A DNA stretch of 64,000 nucleotides. Origin: an uncultured Gammaproteobacteria bacterium (GTDB taxonomy: Bacteria > Pseudomonadota > Gammaproteobacteria > Arenicellales > JAANXG01). The notes under the pieces were generated by a model that was not told the origin of the DNA, searched no databases, and saw only the letters and a list, made by a program, of their open reading frames with translations. Each line of letters starts with the position of its first letter. Positions within the stretch are counted from its first letter, which is position 1. The translations under genes and the position numbers were made by a program. Below, in pieces: positions 35,833-44,522 of this stretch. Location of the stretch: NCBI GenBank assembly GCA_947259705.1, contig CAMYNL010000021.1:1-64000 (forward strand), given 5' to 3'.

Positions 35833-38342
35833 CCGCGCGGCAGGCGGCGGTACGCACCTCCCGGCATCCGCTGCAGGCCGCCCTCCTGGCGGGGACATTG
35901 CTTGCCTGGGCGATCCTCGCCGGCTGGCACGAGGCGCGAGCCACCCACCAGCCGCCCCATGATTCCTCGTTCGGCGTCGAGTGCCTGTCGTGTCATGTGC
36001 CGCATGGCTCCGCGGGCAACGTGCTGACGCGGGCCGACACCGTGCCCACCTTGTGTATGACCTGTCATAACCCGGGCGACCAGGCCAGCGATCTGCCCTT
36101 CAGTGACAGCGACCAGGCGTTCCCGGGCCAGCTCGGCACCAGCCACCGGTTTGACTCCGGCCCCTCGGGCCACGTGGAGGCCGAACTCAGCAACACCTCC
36201 ACCGGATCGGTCCGCTCCGGCGGCGACTTCACCGGGCGCATAGAGAAGCGCTTCGACATCGTCATTGCCGCTGGCGGCGAGGTGGGAACCGCCACCTTCG
36301 ACTGGAGCGACGGTTCCGGCGGCGGCAGTGGATTGACCACCGGCGCCGACGTCGTGCTGAGCGACGGCCTGCAGCTGCGCTTCGAGAATGGCGATACGCC
36401 GCCGTCCTTTGTCGCCGGGGACCGCTATACGCTGTTCGTGCGCGCCGACCTGCGCCTGCCGGTATTCAACGACGCGGCGGATTTCGAAGATGAGATGGCT
36501 CGGCGCCTGGCCCACCTCGGCGAACGCTTTCCCGACCGCAGTTTCGATAGCACCTATGGCAAGGTGGTCTGCACGGTGTGTCACGATCCCCACAAGCAGG
36601 ACCATGCACCCTTCGATCCGACGGCGCCGGCCGACCCCAATGTCTACGTGTCGCCGGGCGGCGGGCGCCACCTGCAACGACGCGACAACGACCAGAACCA
36701 GATGTGCGTGGTATGCCACGAGGCCCGCGACGTGAGCAGTTCCAGTGACGGCTCGCATCCGGTCGCGGTCGGTATCCCCGTCGCGGGTGATTTCCGGATC
36801 CCGGCTGGTCTGCCGCTCAGCAGCGCCGACCGCGTGGTGTGCCTGACCTGCCACGATGTTCACGTCGCCGATTCCGGCGGTGCCAACGGCGGGCTGGGTG
36901 ACGGTTATCTGCTGCGCGATCCTGACGGCGACCCCGCCGCCGGCGAGATCGCCATCGGTGACCTGTGCCTGCAGTGCCATTCCCTCGCCGGAGACGGCAG
37001 CCAGAGTACGGTAGGCCAACTCGCGGGATCGCATTTCGATCTGGGCAGCGGCGCGCTGTGGCCGGGCGGACAATACGGATCAAGTTTTCCCGCCCACCCC
37101 GCCCAGTACCGCGGTTATTGTGTCAACTGCCACTGGCCGCACGGCTGGCCGGACGACGCCGACATGGCGATCGATTATCCGCGGCTGTGGGTGGAGCGCT
37201 ACGACATCGCCGCCGACGGCAGCGATCCGGCGGACGCCGAAGACCTGTGCTTTACCTGCCATGACGGCGATCCGGCCACCAGCAACGTTCGCGCGGATAT
37301 CATCAAGGGCGCCAACGATCTCTCCGCCGACCCGGGCGCGCCTGTGTTTCATCATCCGGTGCAGGACACGGAACAGGACATTGCGGCGGGGCGGTCTGTG
37401 GAGTGTGTGGATTGTCACAATCCGCACCGTGCCACGGCGGCCGATCGTCACGCGGGTGTGGAAGGCGTGGATGTGACCGGCAGCGTGATACCGGCCGGCA
37501 GCCGTCCGCTGGCGCAACAGGAACTGTGCTGGAAATGTCACGGCGACAGCTACAATGCGGCGCGCTCAAACACCTCGAACAAGCGGGACGATTTCCAGCC
37601 CGGCAACAGCGCCTACCACCCGGTCGTGCAGGCCGGCCGCAATCAGTCCCAGAACCTGGCGGATCAACTCGCCGGGGCAGGTCTCGATACCGCCAGCACC
37701 ATCCGTTGCACCGACTGCCACAACAGCGACAACTTCAGTGGCGGCACCGGGGTGATCACGGATTCCCCCGCGGTCACGGTGGGTCCCCATGGATCGGGCT
37801 TCGCCCCCATCCTGCGCGCGCAATTCGGCCGCGACTACACCGGCTCAGGCAACTGGAACAATGCCAACGCCGCGCTGTGCTTTCGCTGTCACGACCAGAA
37901 CACGCTGCTGGCGCGTCGCCGTGGCGACGGTGCACGCACCAACTTCTACGACGACATCAACGGCAACGATAACCTGCACTGGGTCCACCTGGTGGACCGG
38001 AACACCACCCACTCGTGCATGAGCTGCCATTTCGACATCCACAGCAACGTCTCCGCGGACAACACCCAGTACCGCGTCGACGGTGTTCTCTACCCCGACA
38101 ACCGGGCCGTGTCAGGCGCCCGTATCAAGACCCACATGGTGAATTTCGCCCCCGACGTGGCGCCGTACAGCGCTGACGGGGTCAGTCGCGCCAGGCCGGA
38201 GTGGTGGCTGAGCACGTCTACCCGGGAGCGTCGCTGCTACCTGGCATGCCATGGCGAAACCATGGCCGGGGAAAGCGGTGACGGCGGGCGCCGCGCGCAG
38301 TACCGGCCACCGGCCGGCGACGAGACCAGCTGGAGTTACTGA
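35829..38342 (+). CDS. Large multiheme c-type cytochrome (13 CXXCH plus one CX3CH)
   Basis: An 837-residue exported protein. A signal or anchor segment (about 20-42) is followed by heme motifs, in order: CLSCH, CMTCH, CTVCH, CVVCH, CLTCH, CLQCH, CVNCH, CFTCH, CVDCH, CWKCH, CTDCH, CFRCH, CMSCH. A last CYLACH has three residues between the cysteines. Several motifs are followed by a P-H or D-H pair, as in doubled-CXXCH cytochromes. A beta-rich, heme-free insert of about 100 residues (about 110-220) lies between motifs two and three. The start is set by GGAGGTG upstream of 35829. It is expected to store or move electrons in the periplasm or outside the cell; no porin gene is next to it. Confidence 0.88.
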   Translation: MTARQAAVRTSRHPLQAALLAGTLLAWAILAGWHEARATHQPPHDSSFGVECLSCHVPHGSAGNVLTRADTVPTLCMTCHNPGDQASDLPFSDSDQAFPGQLGTSHRFDSGPSGHVEAELSNTSTGSVRSGGDFTGRIEKRFDIVIAAGGEVGTATFDWSDGSGGGSGLTTGADVVLSDGLQLRFENGDTPPSFVAGDRYTLFVRADLRLPVFNDAADFEDEMARRLAHLGERFPDRSFDSTYGKVVCTVCHDPHKQDHAPFDPTAPADPNVYVSPGGGRHLQRRDNDQNQMCVVCHEARDVSSSSDGSHPVAVGIPVAGDFRIPAGLPLSSADRVVCLTCHDVHVADSGGANGGLGDGYLLRDPDGDPAAGEIAIGDLCLQCHSLAGDGSQSTVGQLAGSHFDLGSGALWPGGQYGSSFPAHPAQYRGYCVNCHWPHGWPDDADMAIDYPRLWVERYDIAADGSDPADAEDLCFTCHDGDPATSNVRADIIKGANDLSADPGAPVFHHPVQDTEQDIAAGRSVECVDCHNPHRATAADRHAGVEGVDVTGSVIPAGSRPLAQQELCWKCHGDSYNAARSNTSNKRDDFQPGNSAYHPVVQAGRNQSQNLADQLAGAGLDTASTIRCTDCHNSDNFSGGTGVITDSPAVTVGPHGSGFAPILRAQFGRDYTGSGNWNNANAALCFRCHDQNTLLARRRGDGARTNFYDDINGNDNLHWVHLVDRNTTHSCMSCHFDIHSNVSADNTQYRVDGVLYPDNRAVSGARIKTHMVNFAPDVAPYSADGVSRARPEWWLSTSTRERRCYLACHGETMAGESGDGGRRAQYRPPAGDETSWSY

Positions 38343-38485
38343 ATCCACCACCCGTCGGGAGGTATGGTACAACCGGCCCGCACCGCCTCGCTGCGTTGAC
38401 GACCACGCGGAAGAAAAATAGCATTCCCCTCAACGTGCCAATGCCGGTTACCCGTACTTATGCGAAGCCAGGGAGCGATCGAAAC

Positions 38486-39070
38486 ATGAAGACCAGTGCA
38501 GCCGTCCGCGGGGTGGCCTTACTCACAGTGGTGGTGATCCCGCTTAATGCCGCCGCCGACCAGTCGGTCGAGCAGCGGGTGGCGCAGAGCCGCGCCACTG
38601 CGCAGTCCTTGATGCAGGCGCTGAAGTCCGAGCTGCAAGGGGCGATGCAGGCCGGCGGGCCGGTCAATGCCGTCGCCGTGTGCCAAACGCGCGCCGGTGG
38701 CATCACCGAGGGTCAGGCGACCGCCGATGGACTGCGCATCCGCCGTACCAGCCTCAAGGTCCGCAATCCCGCCAATGCGCCGGACGCCTGGGAGGAGTCG
38801 GTGCTGCGGCGGTTGGAGATCCGCAAAGTCGCCGGCGAGGACATTAAGACGCTGGAATACCATGAGGTGACGGAAGTCGATGGCAACAAGATATTCCGCT
38901 GGATGAAGGCGATTCCCACCGCGGAAGTCTGCCTCGCCTGTCACGGCGGGGACAGCGTCGCTCCGGACGTCGAGGCCGAACTCGCCGCGCTGTATCCCCA
39001 GGACCAGGCCCGCGGTTTCGCGGTCGGTGATATACGAGGCGCCTTCTCCGTCAAGCAGGCCGTGGATTAA
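38486..39070 (+). CDS. Tll0287-like (DUF3365) mono-heme protein
   Basis: A 194-residue exported protein. A signal peptide (about 1-24) is followed by a PAS-like Tll0287/DUF3365 domain. It has the AVCQTRAGGITEGQAT block (Cys66, an axial heme ligand in the characterised relative) and the heme motif CLACHG (149-153). This domain type often senses redox state or small ligands. The stand-alone form follows the multiheme cytochrome gene on the same strand after 143 bp and probably acts in the same electron route. The start at 38486 gives the signal peptide; the upstream ATG at 38396 does not. Confidence 0.8.
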   Translation: MKTSAAVRGVALLTVVVIPLNAAADQSVEQRVAQSRATAQSLMQALKSELQGAMQAGGPVNAVAVCQTRAGGITEGQATADGLRIRRTSLKVRNPANAPDAWEESVLRRLEIRKVAGEDIKTLEYHEVTEVDGNKIFRWMKAIPTAEVCLACHGGDSVAPDVEAELAALYPQDQARGFAVGDIRGAFSVKQAVD

Positions 39071-39096
39071 CAGCGGGCGCGGTCGCAAGCACAGGC

Positions 39097-39127
39097 AAAA
39101 AAAAAGCGGCGATCTTGCGACCGCCGC
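39097..39127 (-). terminator. Strong intrinsic terminator on the minus strand, with no gene upstream of it
   Basis: Read on the minus strand: a GCGGCG/CGCCGC stem (122-127 with 106-111 of the 39000s), a 10-nt loop, then nine T. This is the best-formed rho-independent terminator in the window. No minus-strand protein gene lies to its right before 39867. On the plus strand an alternative 11-bp stem (39079-39089 with 39114-39124, GCGGTCGCAAG/CTTGCGACCGC) could cap the 3' end of the Tll0287-like mRNA. Confidence 0.65.
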
Positions 39128-39533
39128 AGGGACTAAGGGGAGGGATAGTTGATACGAGGCCTATGATACGACCGCCGCGTGAAGAATCCGTCAACTCAAG
39201 ATGAAATATTGGTAAGTATCACCGCCGCTCGTCTCTCCCGGCCTCGCGTTTGTCCTAGATTCCCTTGGACATTGACCAGACCGGCGTTCCGGCGAGGAAA
39301 CGGGGTCAAAGCACGCGCCGGTATTCGTTTACGGTGACGCGGCGGCCTGTGCAGGAGTGTGCTCACATTGGCGCGGCCGGCAGCCTCGTCGCCTGCCGAT
39401 ACTGCCGTTGGCGGGGTGTTTTGACGGGCGGCACAACAATCTGCTTCTGCCATCAATGCTTCGCCGTCGCCAAGCGCGGCTGTACGGTATCATTGGTGAC
39501 CCAACCGCGAATTCGAGAAAGAGGGCAGGGCCC
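39128..39533. other. 406-bp spacer, possibly holding a small RNA
   Basis: No protein gene is recognised. If transcription runs leftward into the terminator at 39127, the RNA would contain a C-rich tract opposite 39128-39146 (plus strand AGGGACTAAGGGGAGGGAT). A TATCAT box (minus strand, 39163-39168) could be a -10, but the TTGACG upstream of it is 20 nt away, which is too far for a standard promoter. Confidence 0.3.
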
Positions 39534-39836
39534 ATGCACGCGATCGTCAGTTTCACACTGGTGCCGATTGATGCCGGCATCTCGGTCTCACCCTACGTAG
39601 CGGCCTGTGAGAAGGTATTGGGCGAGGCAGGCCTCAACTTCGAGGTCAACGCGAATGGCACCAACGTAGAGGGTGATTGGGATCAGTTGTTCGGGGCACT
39701 GCGCCGATGCCATGAAACCGTTCACGGTATGGGTGCGCCCCGTATCCATACCGTGATACAGGTTGGTACCCGTACGGACCGCGATCAGCGGATGAGTGAA
39801 AAACTCGCCAGCGTTGTCGCGCGCCGCGACAGTTAG
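39534..39836 (+). CDS. MTH1187/YkoF-type thiamine-binding protein
   Basis: A 100-residue cytosolic protein of the small ferredoxin-like family that includes MTH1187 and is often annotated as thiamine-binding. Typical features: the IVSFTLVPIDAGISVSPYVAACEKVL start, LNFEVNANGTNVEGDWDQLFGALRRCHE and the APRIHTVIQVGTRTDR end. Length is normal. The start at 39534 follows AGGGCAGGG. No thiamine gene or riboswitch is adjacent, so binding of thiamine is a family-level statement only. Confidence 0.85.
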   Translation: MHAIVSFTLVPIDAGISVSPYVAACEKVLGEAGLNFEVNANGTNVEGDWDQLFGALRRCHETVHGMGAPRIHTVIQVGTRTDRDQRMSEKLASVVARRDS

Positions 39837-39866
39837 ACCGGCTCCGAAGGGATTTGGGTGAAGGGG

Positions 39867-40238
39867 TCAGGCGCGGCCATGACAGGCCCCCGCGGGGCAT
39901 CGGTGGCGAAAGCGCAGCGCGGCAAAACGGTCGTAGAGCCGGTCCAGGGCGGGGAGCAATCGTAGCTTGTAGAGGGCATCAGCAAGGTGGCGGTAATAGG
40001 GCAGTTCTCGCCACACGGCCGCGAAGGCGAAGGCGCCGTCCAGAAGTAACCCGTTCCGGGTCAGCACGTGCAGGCGCCGCTGCGCCACCAGGAAACTCAC
40101 CCCCAGGGCATCCAGCAGCACACGGTCGCCGTTGATATCGATATAGTCCAGCCGCTTTGCCCGATCCAGGCCCCGGTAATGCCTGACCTCGCGTGAACAC
40201 AGCGGACAGCCACCGTCGTAGAACAGAATGGTTTTCAA
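39867..40238 (-). CDS. DCC-family thiol-disulfide oxidoreductase (DUF393)
   Basis: A 123-residue protein with the DxxCxxC signature: ILFYDGGCPLCSREVRHYRG near the N-terminus, then DYIDINGD and LLLDGAFAFAAVWREL, closing with a YDRFAALRFRHRC segment. DCC proteins are thioredoxin-fold-like and assumed to exchange disulfides. The start is taken as TTG at 40238 because AAGGAG lies exactly 7 nt before it; a GTG at 40256 would put that Shine-Dalgarno inside the gene. Convergent with the thiamine-binding-type gene. Confidence 0.85.
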   Translation of the reverse strand: MKTILFYDGGCPLCSREVRHYRGLDRAKRLDYIDINGDRVLLDALGVSFLVAQRRLHVLTRNGLLLDGAFAFAAVWRELPYYRHLADALYKLRLLPALDRLYDRFAALRFRHRCPAGACHGRA

Positions 40239-40451
40239 ACCTGGTCTCCTTGACACTGCCTGCCGTCATGGTATTCATCCCTTGTGAAACAGCTGTGAAA
40301 TCGCCGGCGTCCCGCGCGCCCGCAGCGGGCAGGCGTGGATGGTGTGGGATAGGTGTCAGGCAAAGGGGACGTTTATACTTGATCCCGGTCAAGGCGACCT
40401 CAGTGCCGCTGCCCTAACCTCACTGCCAGGCCACGCGAGAGAGATCGAACC

Positions 40452-41627
40452 ATGACAAATATCAGTACAGCGATCCGCCGGTTCATCCGGTGGCCGGCAG
40501 GCCTGCTACTCACCGTGACGCTGGCCGTCGGGACCGCCACGGCACAGAACACGGTCCGGCCGATCATGCAGAGTGTGTTCGATACCATCGCCTACCTGCT
40601 GCCGCTCAGCCTTTCCGGCAAGGAGCAACTGAACGATCTAGATGCCGAGCTGGTCTCGTCCCGGATCGACGTCTTGTCAAGCGCCTCGGACGCGCTGACC
40701 GCGCATGCCAGCCAGCGAGACCAGGAGTTCCAGCTGCTCACCCGGTCCTTTGATCGCTCGGTCGACCAGGTGCGGCTGGCGTTCGACAATGACCGGCCGA
40801 TCGATGCGTTCTATGTGCTGATGGACCTGACTCAGAGTTGCGCGGCCTGTCATTCCCGACTGCCCGACAGCAGCGACTTCATGTTCGGCCAGAAGCTGAT
40901 GGCCCGTATGAACCTGGACGCCCTTGACCTGCAGGAACTCGCCCAGCTCTATGTGGCCACCCGTCAGTTCAGCAATGCCCTCAATACGCTGGAAAAGGTA
41001 TTGATGGACCCGAACTTGAGCCCGGTCGACATCGAACTGGACGGCACCCTCATCCGCTACCTCAATCTCAGTCTGGCGGTCACCCGGAATGTTCAGCGGG
41101 CCGGCGCCGCGATGCGCAAATTCCTCTCAAGATCGGACGTGCCCTTTTACCTGCGGCGCCGGGTCGAAACCTGGCTGGATTCGATGGATGCCTTGTCCGA
41201 ACAGCTGACCGGCAAGCCGTCATTACTCGCCGCGCAATCGCTGTTCGACCGGGCGACCGAGTCCACCCGGTTTCCGGGGGACCGAAACGGGGCGATCCAT
41301 GACCTGGTGGCCGCAAGCATGCTACGCGGCCTCATTGAAAGCCGGCAAGCGGGGGAGGGCGAGGAACTGGCGCGTTCCTACCTGATGCTGGGCGTGATTA
41401 CTCTGCGCACGCTGGAGCCCGATGCGCCGGTTCCACAACTCGAGTTCCTATTGGAGTCCGCGATTCGCGCCGCCCCCCAGACCGCAATTGCGGAGGACGC
41501 CTATGCATTGCTGCAGGAAGTGGGTTACGTGAACTACCCGGGCCTGTCGTCGCTGGACAGTACCCACCCACTGATAGATATGAAGGCGCTCCACGAACTC
41601 ATGGAACGATCGGCAGCGCACAAGTGA
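40452..41627 (+). CDS. Exported mono-heme helical protein (cytochrome c'-like N-terminal half)
   Basis: A 391-residue periplasmic protein with a signal peptide (about 15-31). Residues about 35-145 are helical and end in the heme motif CAACH (QSCAACHSRLPD, about 134-138), the arrangement of a cytochrome c'-type four-helix bundle. The remaining 250 residues have repeated helical pairs (ATRQFSNALNTLEKVL, LARSYLMLGVITLRTL, AIAEDAYALLQEVGY) resembling TPR-type solenoids, without other motifs. I do not recognise the family. It is downstream of the NHL/multiheme/Tll0287 group, separated by two unrelated genes. A role with that redox system is possible. Confidence 0.65.
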   Translation: MTNISTAIRRFIRWPAGLLLTVTLAVGTATAQNTVRPIMQSVFDTIAYLLPLSLSGKEQLNDLDAELVSSRIDVLSSASDALTAHASQRDQEFQLLTRSFDRSVDQVRLAFDNDRPIDAFYVLMDLTQSCAACHSRLPDSSDFMFGQKLMARMNLDALDLQELAQLYVATRQFSNALNTLEKVLMDPNLSPVDIELDGTLIRYLNLSLAVTRNVQRAGAAMRKFLSRSDVPFYLRRRVETWLDSMDALSEQLTGKPSLLAAQSLFDRATESTRFPGDRNGAIHDLVAASMLRGLIESRQAGEGEELARSYLMLGVITLRTLEPDAPVPQLEFLLESAIRAAPQTAIAEDAYALLQEVGYVNYPGLSSLDSTHPLIDMKALHELMERSAAHK

Positions 41628-42151
41628 GGGCCAGTCATAGGCGTCGGGACCGGGCGGTGTCGGACCGGGTTACTGTGGACGTACACTGGTGCGGAGCAAC
41701 TACCGGGGTCAGGTATGCTTTGTCGCGTGTCGCGCGCCGATCATGACAGAATCGCTGCTGGCTAGAATGTAGACAGCTTCGGCATAATGCTGTTTGTCAG
41801 GGTGATCCGATGTGACAGTTCGAGTCGTCTCGAAATACCAGCCAATTTCCAGATCGGTGTCGATGCTCAAGGGCGTGAGTGCGGATCCGGGACACATACC
41901 AACGACAGGTGCTCATACCGTCATGTCGAACGGAGACGCAGTGTCCATGGCCAGACCGACACGGGTCGCGCCATGATTTACTGTTGACGCTGCATCGATA
42001 TTACCGCGCCGGTCGATGGTTGCGGTATCAGGTTTGAATGCCGCTATCGCCACCGTACCAAGTAGTTGGGTTCAGGGCCAGGCGACGACAGCACTCTGCA
42101 TTGGTTGAACCACTGCGATGCACGAGTCTGGCTGGTGAACGCGACGGCAGA
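41628..42151. other. 524-bp spacer without a recognisable gene
   Basis: Base composition is less GC-rich and the short open frames on both strands have no family-like features. No RNA gene was recognised. Confidence 0.35.
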
Positions 42152-42310
42152 TCAGTTGCGCGACTTCTTCTTCTCTATGGCCTCAACTTCCCGGACAATC
42201 AACCGAGTTACCCAGTTCGACAATGATCTACCATCGGCGGAGGCGATCTTCTTCGCCCGTTTCTTCAATTCGGGGTCGATTCGAATGTTGAGAATCTTTG
42301 TCTTTGACAC
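42152..42310 (-). CDS. Small ribbon-helix-helix (Arc/CopG-type) DNA-binding protein
   Basis: A 52-residue protein beginning SKTKILNIRIDPELKKRAKKIAS: a short beta strand then helix A. Next come DGRSLSNWVTRLIVREVE (helix B) and a basic tail. This is the RHH fold of small repressors and antitoxins. The start is probably GTG at 42310; the frame extends upstream to ATG 42361, but those residues look non-coding. The upstream DNA (42340-42420) is strikingly AT-rich and could be its promoter. No toxin ORF is adjacent on either side. Confidence 0.6.
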   Translation of the reverse strand: MSKTKILNIRIDPELKKRAKKIASADGRSLSNWVTRLIVREVEAIEKKKSRN

Positions 42311-42361
42311 GCGATGTAGCAGCCTGCCGTGGGGCGAGGGAATATACCATATGGCTTGCAT

Positions 42362-43390
42362 TTGTAATAGATTTGTATTAAAAGTGTGTATACATTGTAA
42401 AGAACTGGTAAAAAAACGCTATGCATGTCGATACGGCCCGACTGTTATTGAACCATCCGCCAAATATCGACCGGAAAATGGCCGCCTGGGAGACCTTTGG
42501 AATATTGCTGGTTTTTGTTGCCTTGGCGCTGGTCAACTTGGTATAGACGCAAGTTCACGTGCTTGCCGCTTACGCGCGGATCTCCCGTTACTTGGGGGGT
42601 TGCCCGCGGCAAAGATGAGTCCGCCTGCGGCCCCACTGAAGTCGCCCTGAGTTCCCCTGCCTGACCACTTGGTGTCGGAGGCCACTGCGGCGATACGCCC
42701 TGCAGCGCCACCCGCCAACCATGATAGTGATTTACCCGCATGGAAAACCCGGACCGACCGCAATGGCGCGGATTCGGTTGACGCCCGCTTTTCGATAACG
42801 TATCGAGGACACCGTGGAGCTCAGACCTTAGCCGGCGATGAGAGAAGCAGGGTGACGACTTGGTCGGACAACAGTAGGACGCCATTCGTGTACCCAGTGC
42901 CTCGATACGGAGGTTGGCCGCCCGCGAGGGGATTGCCTTCTCCCCGGATTGAGGCGGATACCGTGGTGTCGACTGAGGCCGAGCGGGCCGACCATTCAAT
43001 CCGCAGCAACGCAGCAGGGACCTGGTTTGTTGCCGATCGCCCGCACCAGAAAGGTCCCGGTCGTCGTGCTGTCCTTGACCAGGACATCGTCCCTGCCGGC
43101 TTCCGCGCTGGCGGGCGGCCGCGGGTCTTGTTGCTCGGTAGCGCAACGAGGCTGCGGCGTCCGGGGCCACGATGAGCGTCGCGTTTGACAGTTTCCACGG
43201 CCGTTAATGTTTCGATCTCGATTCATTTGTACCGAATTCGTTTGCAGCGGAAGAATTGTTCCGTCGGGATGCCGACTTACCTGACCGAAATAACCGATAC
43301 TAAATACACAGGAATTGACCTGAGTCACAGATTGGCAGCATCCTGTATGTAAATTACAAATTAATGACAACCTGACTTCAGAGACTAGAA
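42362..43390. other. 1.03-kb gene-poor stretch
   Basis: Several open frames cross here on both strands, but their composition (Arg, Pro, Ser) and lack of conserved blocks suggest non-coding or decayed DNA. One minus-strand stretch (about 43005-43100) reads DVLVKDSTTTGTFLVR, faintly like an FHA-domain turn, but has no continuous gene around it. The right end carries the promoter of the H1-like gene. Confidence 0.4.
43332..43360 (+). promoter_or_regulatory. Candidate promoter of the H1-like gene
   Basis: TTGGCA (43332-43337) and TACAAA (43355-43360) are 17 nt apart in an AT-rich context, ending 30 nt upstream of the ATG at 43391. Confidence 0.4.
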
Positions 43391-43897
43391 ATGGCGGCAA
43401 GAAAAGCGAAGACCGAGAAAAAATCCTCAACCCTCCTGGATGAGGTAGAAAGATCCGCGGAGAGCCTTGCGCAGCATGTCAGTGACCTGGTTGGTCAATT
43501 GACAGGGCAGGTAGCGGAGACGGCCCAGGCGCTGGCATCCAGGACCTCAAGCGTAGGCGAATCAGTCCGGGGCGCCGAGTCCAGCGCGCGCCAAGCGGTA
43601 TTGGCCCTGGTTTCCGAGGTTGAAGCCGCCGGACAAGAGTTGGCACATCGGGCCGGAGAGTTGTTCGATAACCTGAAAGGCAAGGTCGTAACGGTCGAAC
43701 AAACGTTGATGAAGAAGTCCAAACCGAAGAAGAAGGCGACCAAGAAGAAAGCGACCAAGAAGAAAGCGACCAAGAAGAAAGCGACCAAGAAGAAAGCGAC
43801 CAAGAAGAAAGCGACCAAGAAGAAAGCGACCAAGAAGGCCGGAAAGGTCGTCAAGAAGCGATCCAAACGCACGGCGCGATCATCGAAGACCCGGTGA
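43391..43897 (+). CDS. AlgP/histone-H1-like protein with Lys/Ala/Thr tandem repeats
   Basis: A 168-residue protein in two parts. Residues about 1-110 form a helical, phasin-like or coiled-coil domain (VERSAESLAQHVSDLVGQLTG; AGQELAHRAGELFDNLKGK). From about 111 the chain is almost only Lys, Ala and Thr, with KKKAT units, then a KKRSKRTARSSKTR end. The tail resembles eukaryotic H1 tails and the AlgP/PhaF family: DNA-binding, often linked to granules or nucleoid organisation. The tail is encoded by seven 15-bp repeats, so its length may vary between strains. The phasin-like N-terminal part makes a PhaF-type granule protein a real alternative. Confidence 0.75.
   Translation: MAARKAKTEKKSSTLLDEVERSAESLAQHVSDLVGQLTGQVAETAQALASRTSSVGESVRGAESSARQAVLALVSEVEAAGQELAHRAGELFDNLKGKVVTVEQTLMKKSKPKKKATKKKATKKKATKKKATKKKATKKKATKKKATKKAGKVVKKRSKRTARSSKTR
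43736..43840 (+). repeat. 15-bp tandem repeat, seven units, within the H1-like gene
   Basis: The unit GCGACCAAGAAGAAA occurs six times without change from 43736 to 43825, then once as GCGACCAAGAAGGCC (43826-43840). Perfect nucleotide identity, not only amino-acid identity, shows recent expansion or gene conversion. In-frame units change the protein by five residues each. Confidence 0.95.
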
Positions 43898-44522
43898 CCT
43901 GACGGACCAAGCCCGAGCGGGACGATTCAACGACTAGTTCCTACCGCGTCTGGCTGGCCAAGGCTGTCCGTTGCGACACCCGGACTCGTCCACGTCTAGA
44001 CCAGTTCGTACGGCTCTGAAAACGTTTTACGAGCGAGACGAACGGGGACCATGATGCTTTGGCGAGGCTCACCGGTTGGGCTGCGGTCCGGCTGAGGATC
44101 ACCGCGGGGCGGGCTTGACCGACGGGGTCCCAATAAACTCCGTATCGGTCGGGTTGAGTAACCGAGCGGGTTCGAGAAATCGCAAGTTTCGGTCCTTCCG
44201 TTCGTTCGGACCATGTTGATAATACTGCGGGTGGTCGTATCTTTATATAGTGAAAACCATGCGTTACTTGGCTTAGCTGGATGGACATGGATCGGCCGTG
44301 GGATGCCGCGCATTGTACGTGCCTGTGCCGTTCGTCCTCTGGTTGCGGAGAAAACAATGTCACTAGTGAGGTATCAATCGATCCATTTCGATCACACACG
44401 CGGTATGCATGGATTCCGCCCGGCGCCGACAAAGATGACGTGATGATAGTCCCGCCCTGTGGAACTCCCCGATCAAACCTACTCGAAACCCACGCGACAC
44501 GAGGGTGCAGCGACCCCGGACC
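43898..44522. other. 625-bp spacer without a recognisable gene
   Basis: No supported ORF. A short inverted repeat (GGTCC ... GGACC, about 44191-44213) and an AT-rich patch near 44235-44255 are the only structures noticed. A segment at about 44163-44182 resembles a tRNA T-arm but lacks the rest of a tRNA. Confidence 0.35.

Noticed and set aside
35532-37073. 513-codon minus-strand frame
   Set aside because: Antisense to the multiheme cytochrome and NHL genes, which have unmistakable motifs.
42996-43100. FHA-domain-like stretch on the minus strand
   Set aside because: Only one short block (DSTTTGTFLVR) is suggestive; no upstream GR..S..H block lies in a continuous frame.
43736-43840. Possible CRISPR-like array
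   Set aside because: Units are directly adjacent 15-mers without spacers and encode protein.
43495-43872. Minus-strand frame with repeated FLVAF units, looking like a membrane protein
   Set aside because: It is the reverse reading of the GCGACCAAGAAGAAA tandem repeat in the H1-like gene.
44160-44185. tRNA T-arm-like GCGGGTTCGAGAAATCGC
   Set aside because: The stem pairs poorly and no acceptor, D-arm or anticodon arm lies at the right distances.
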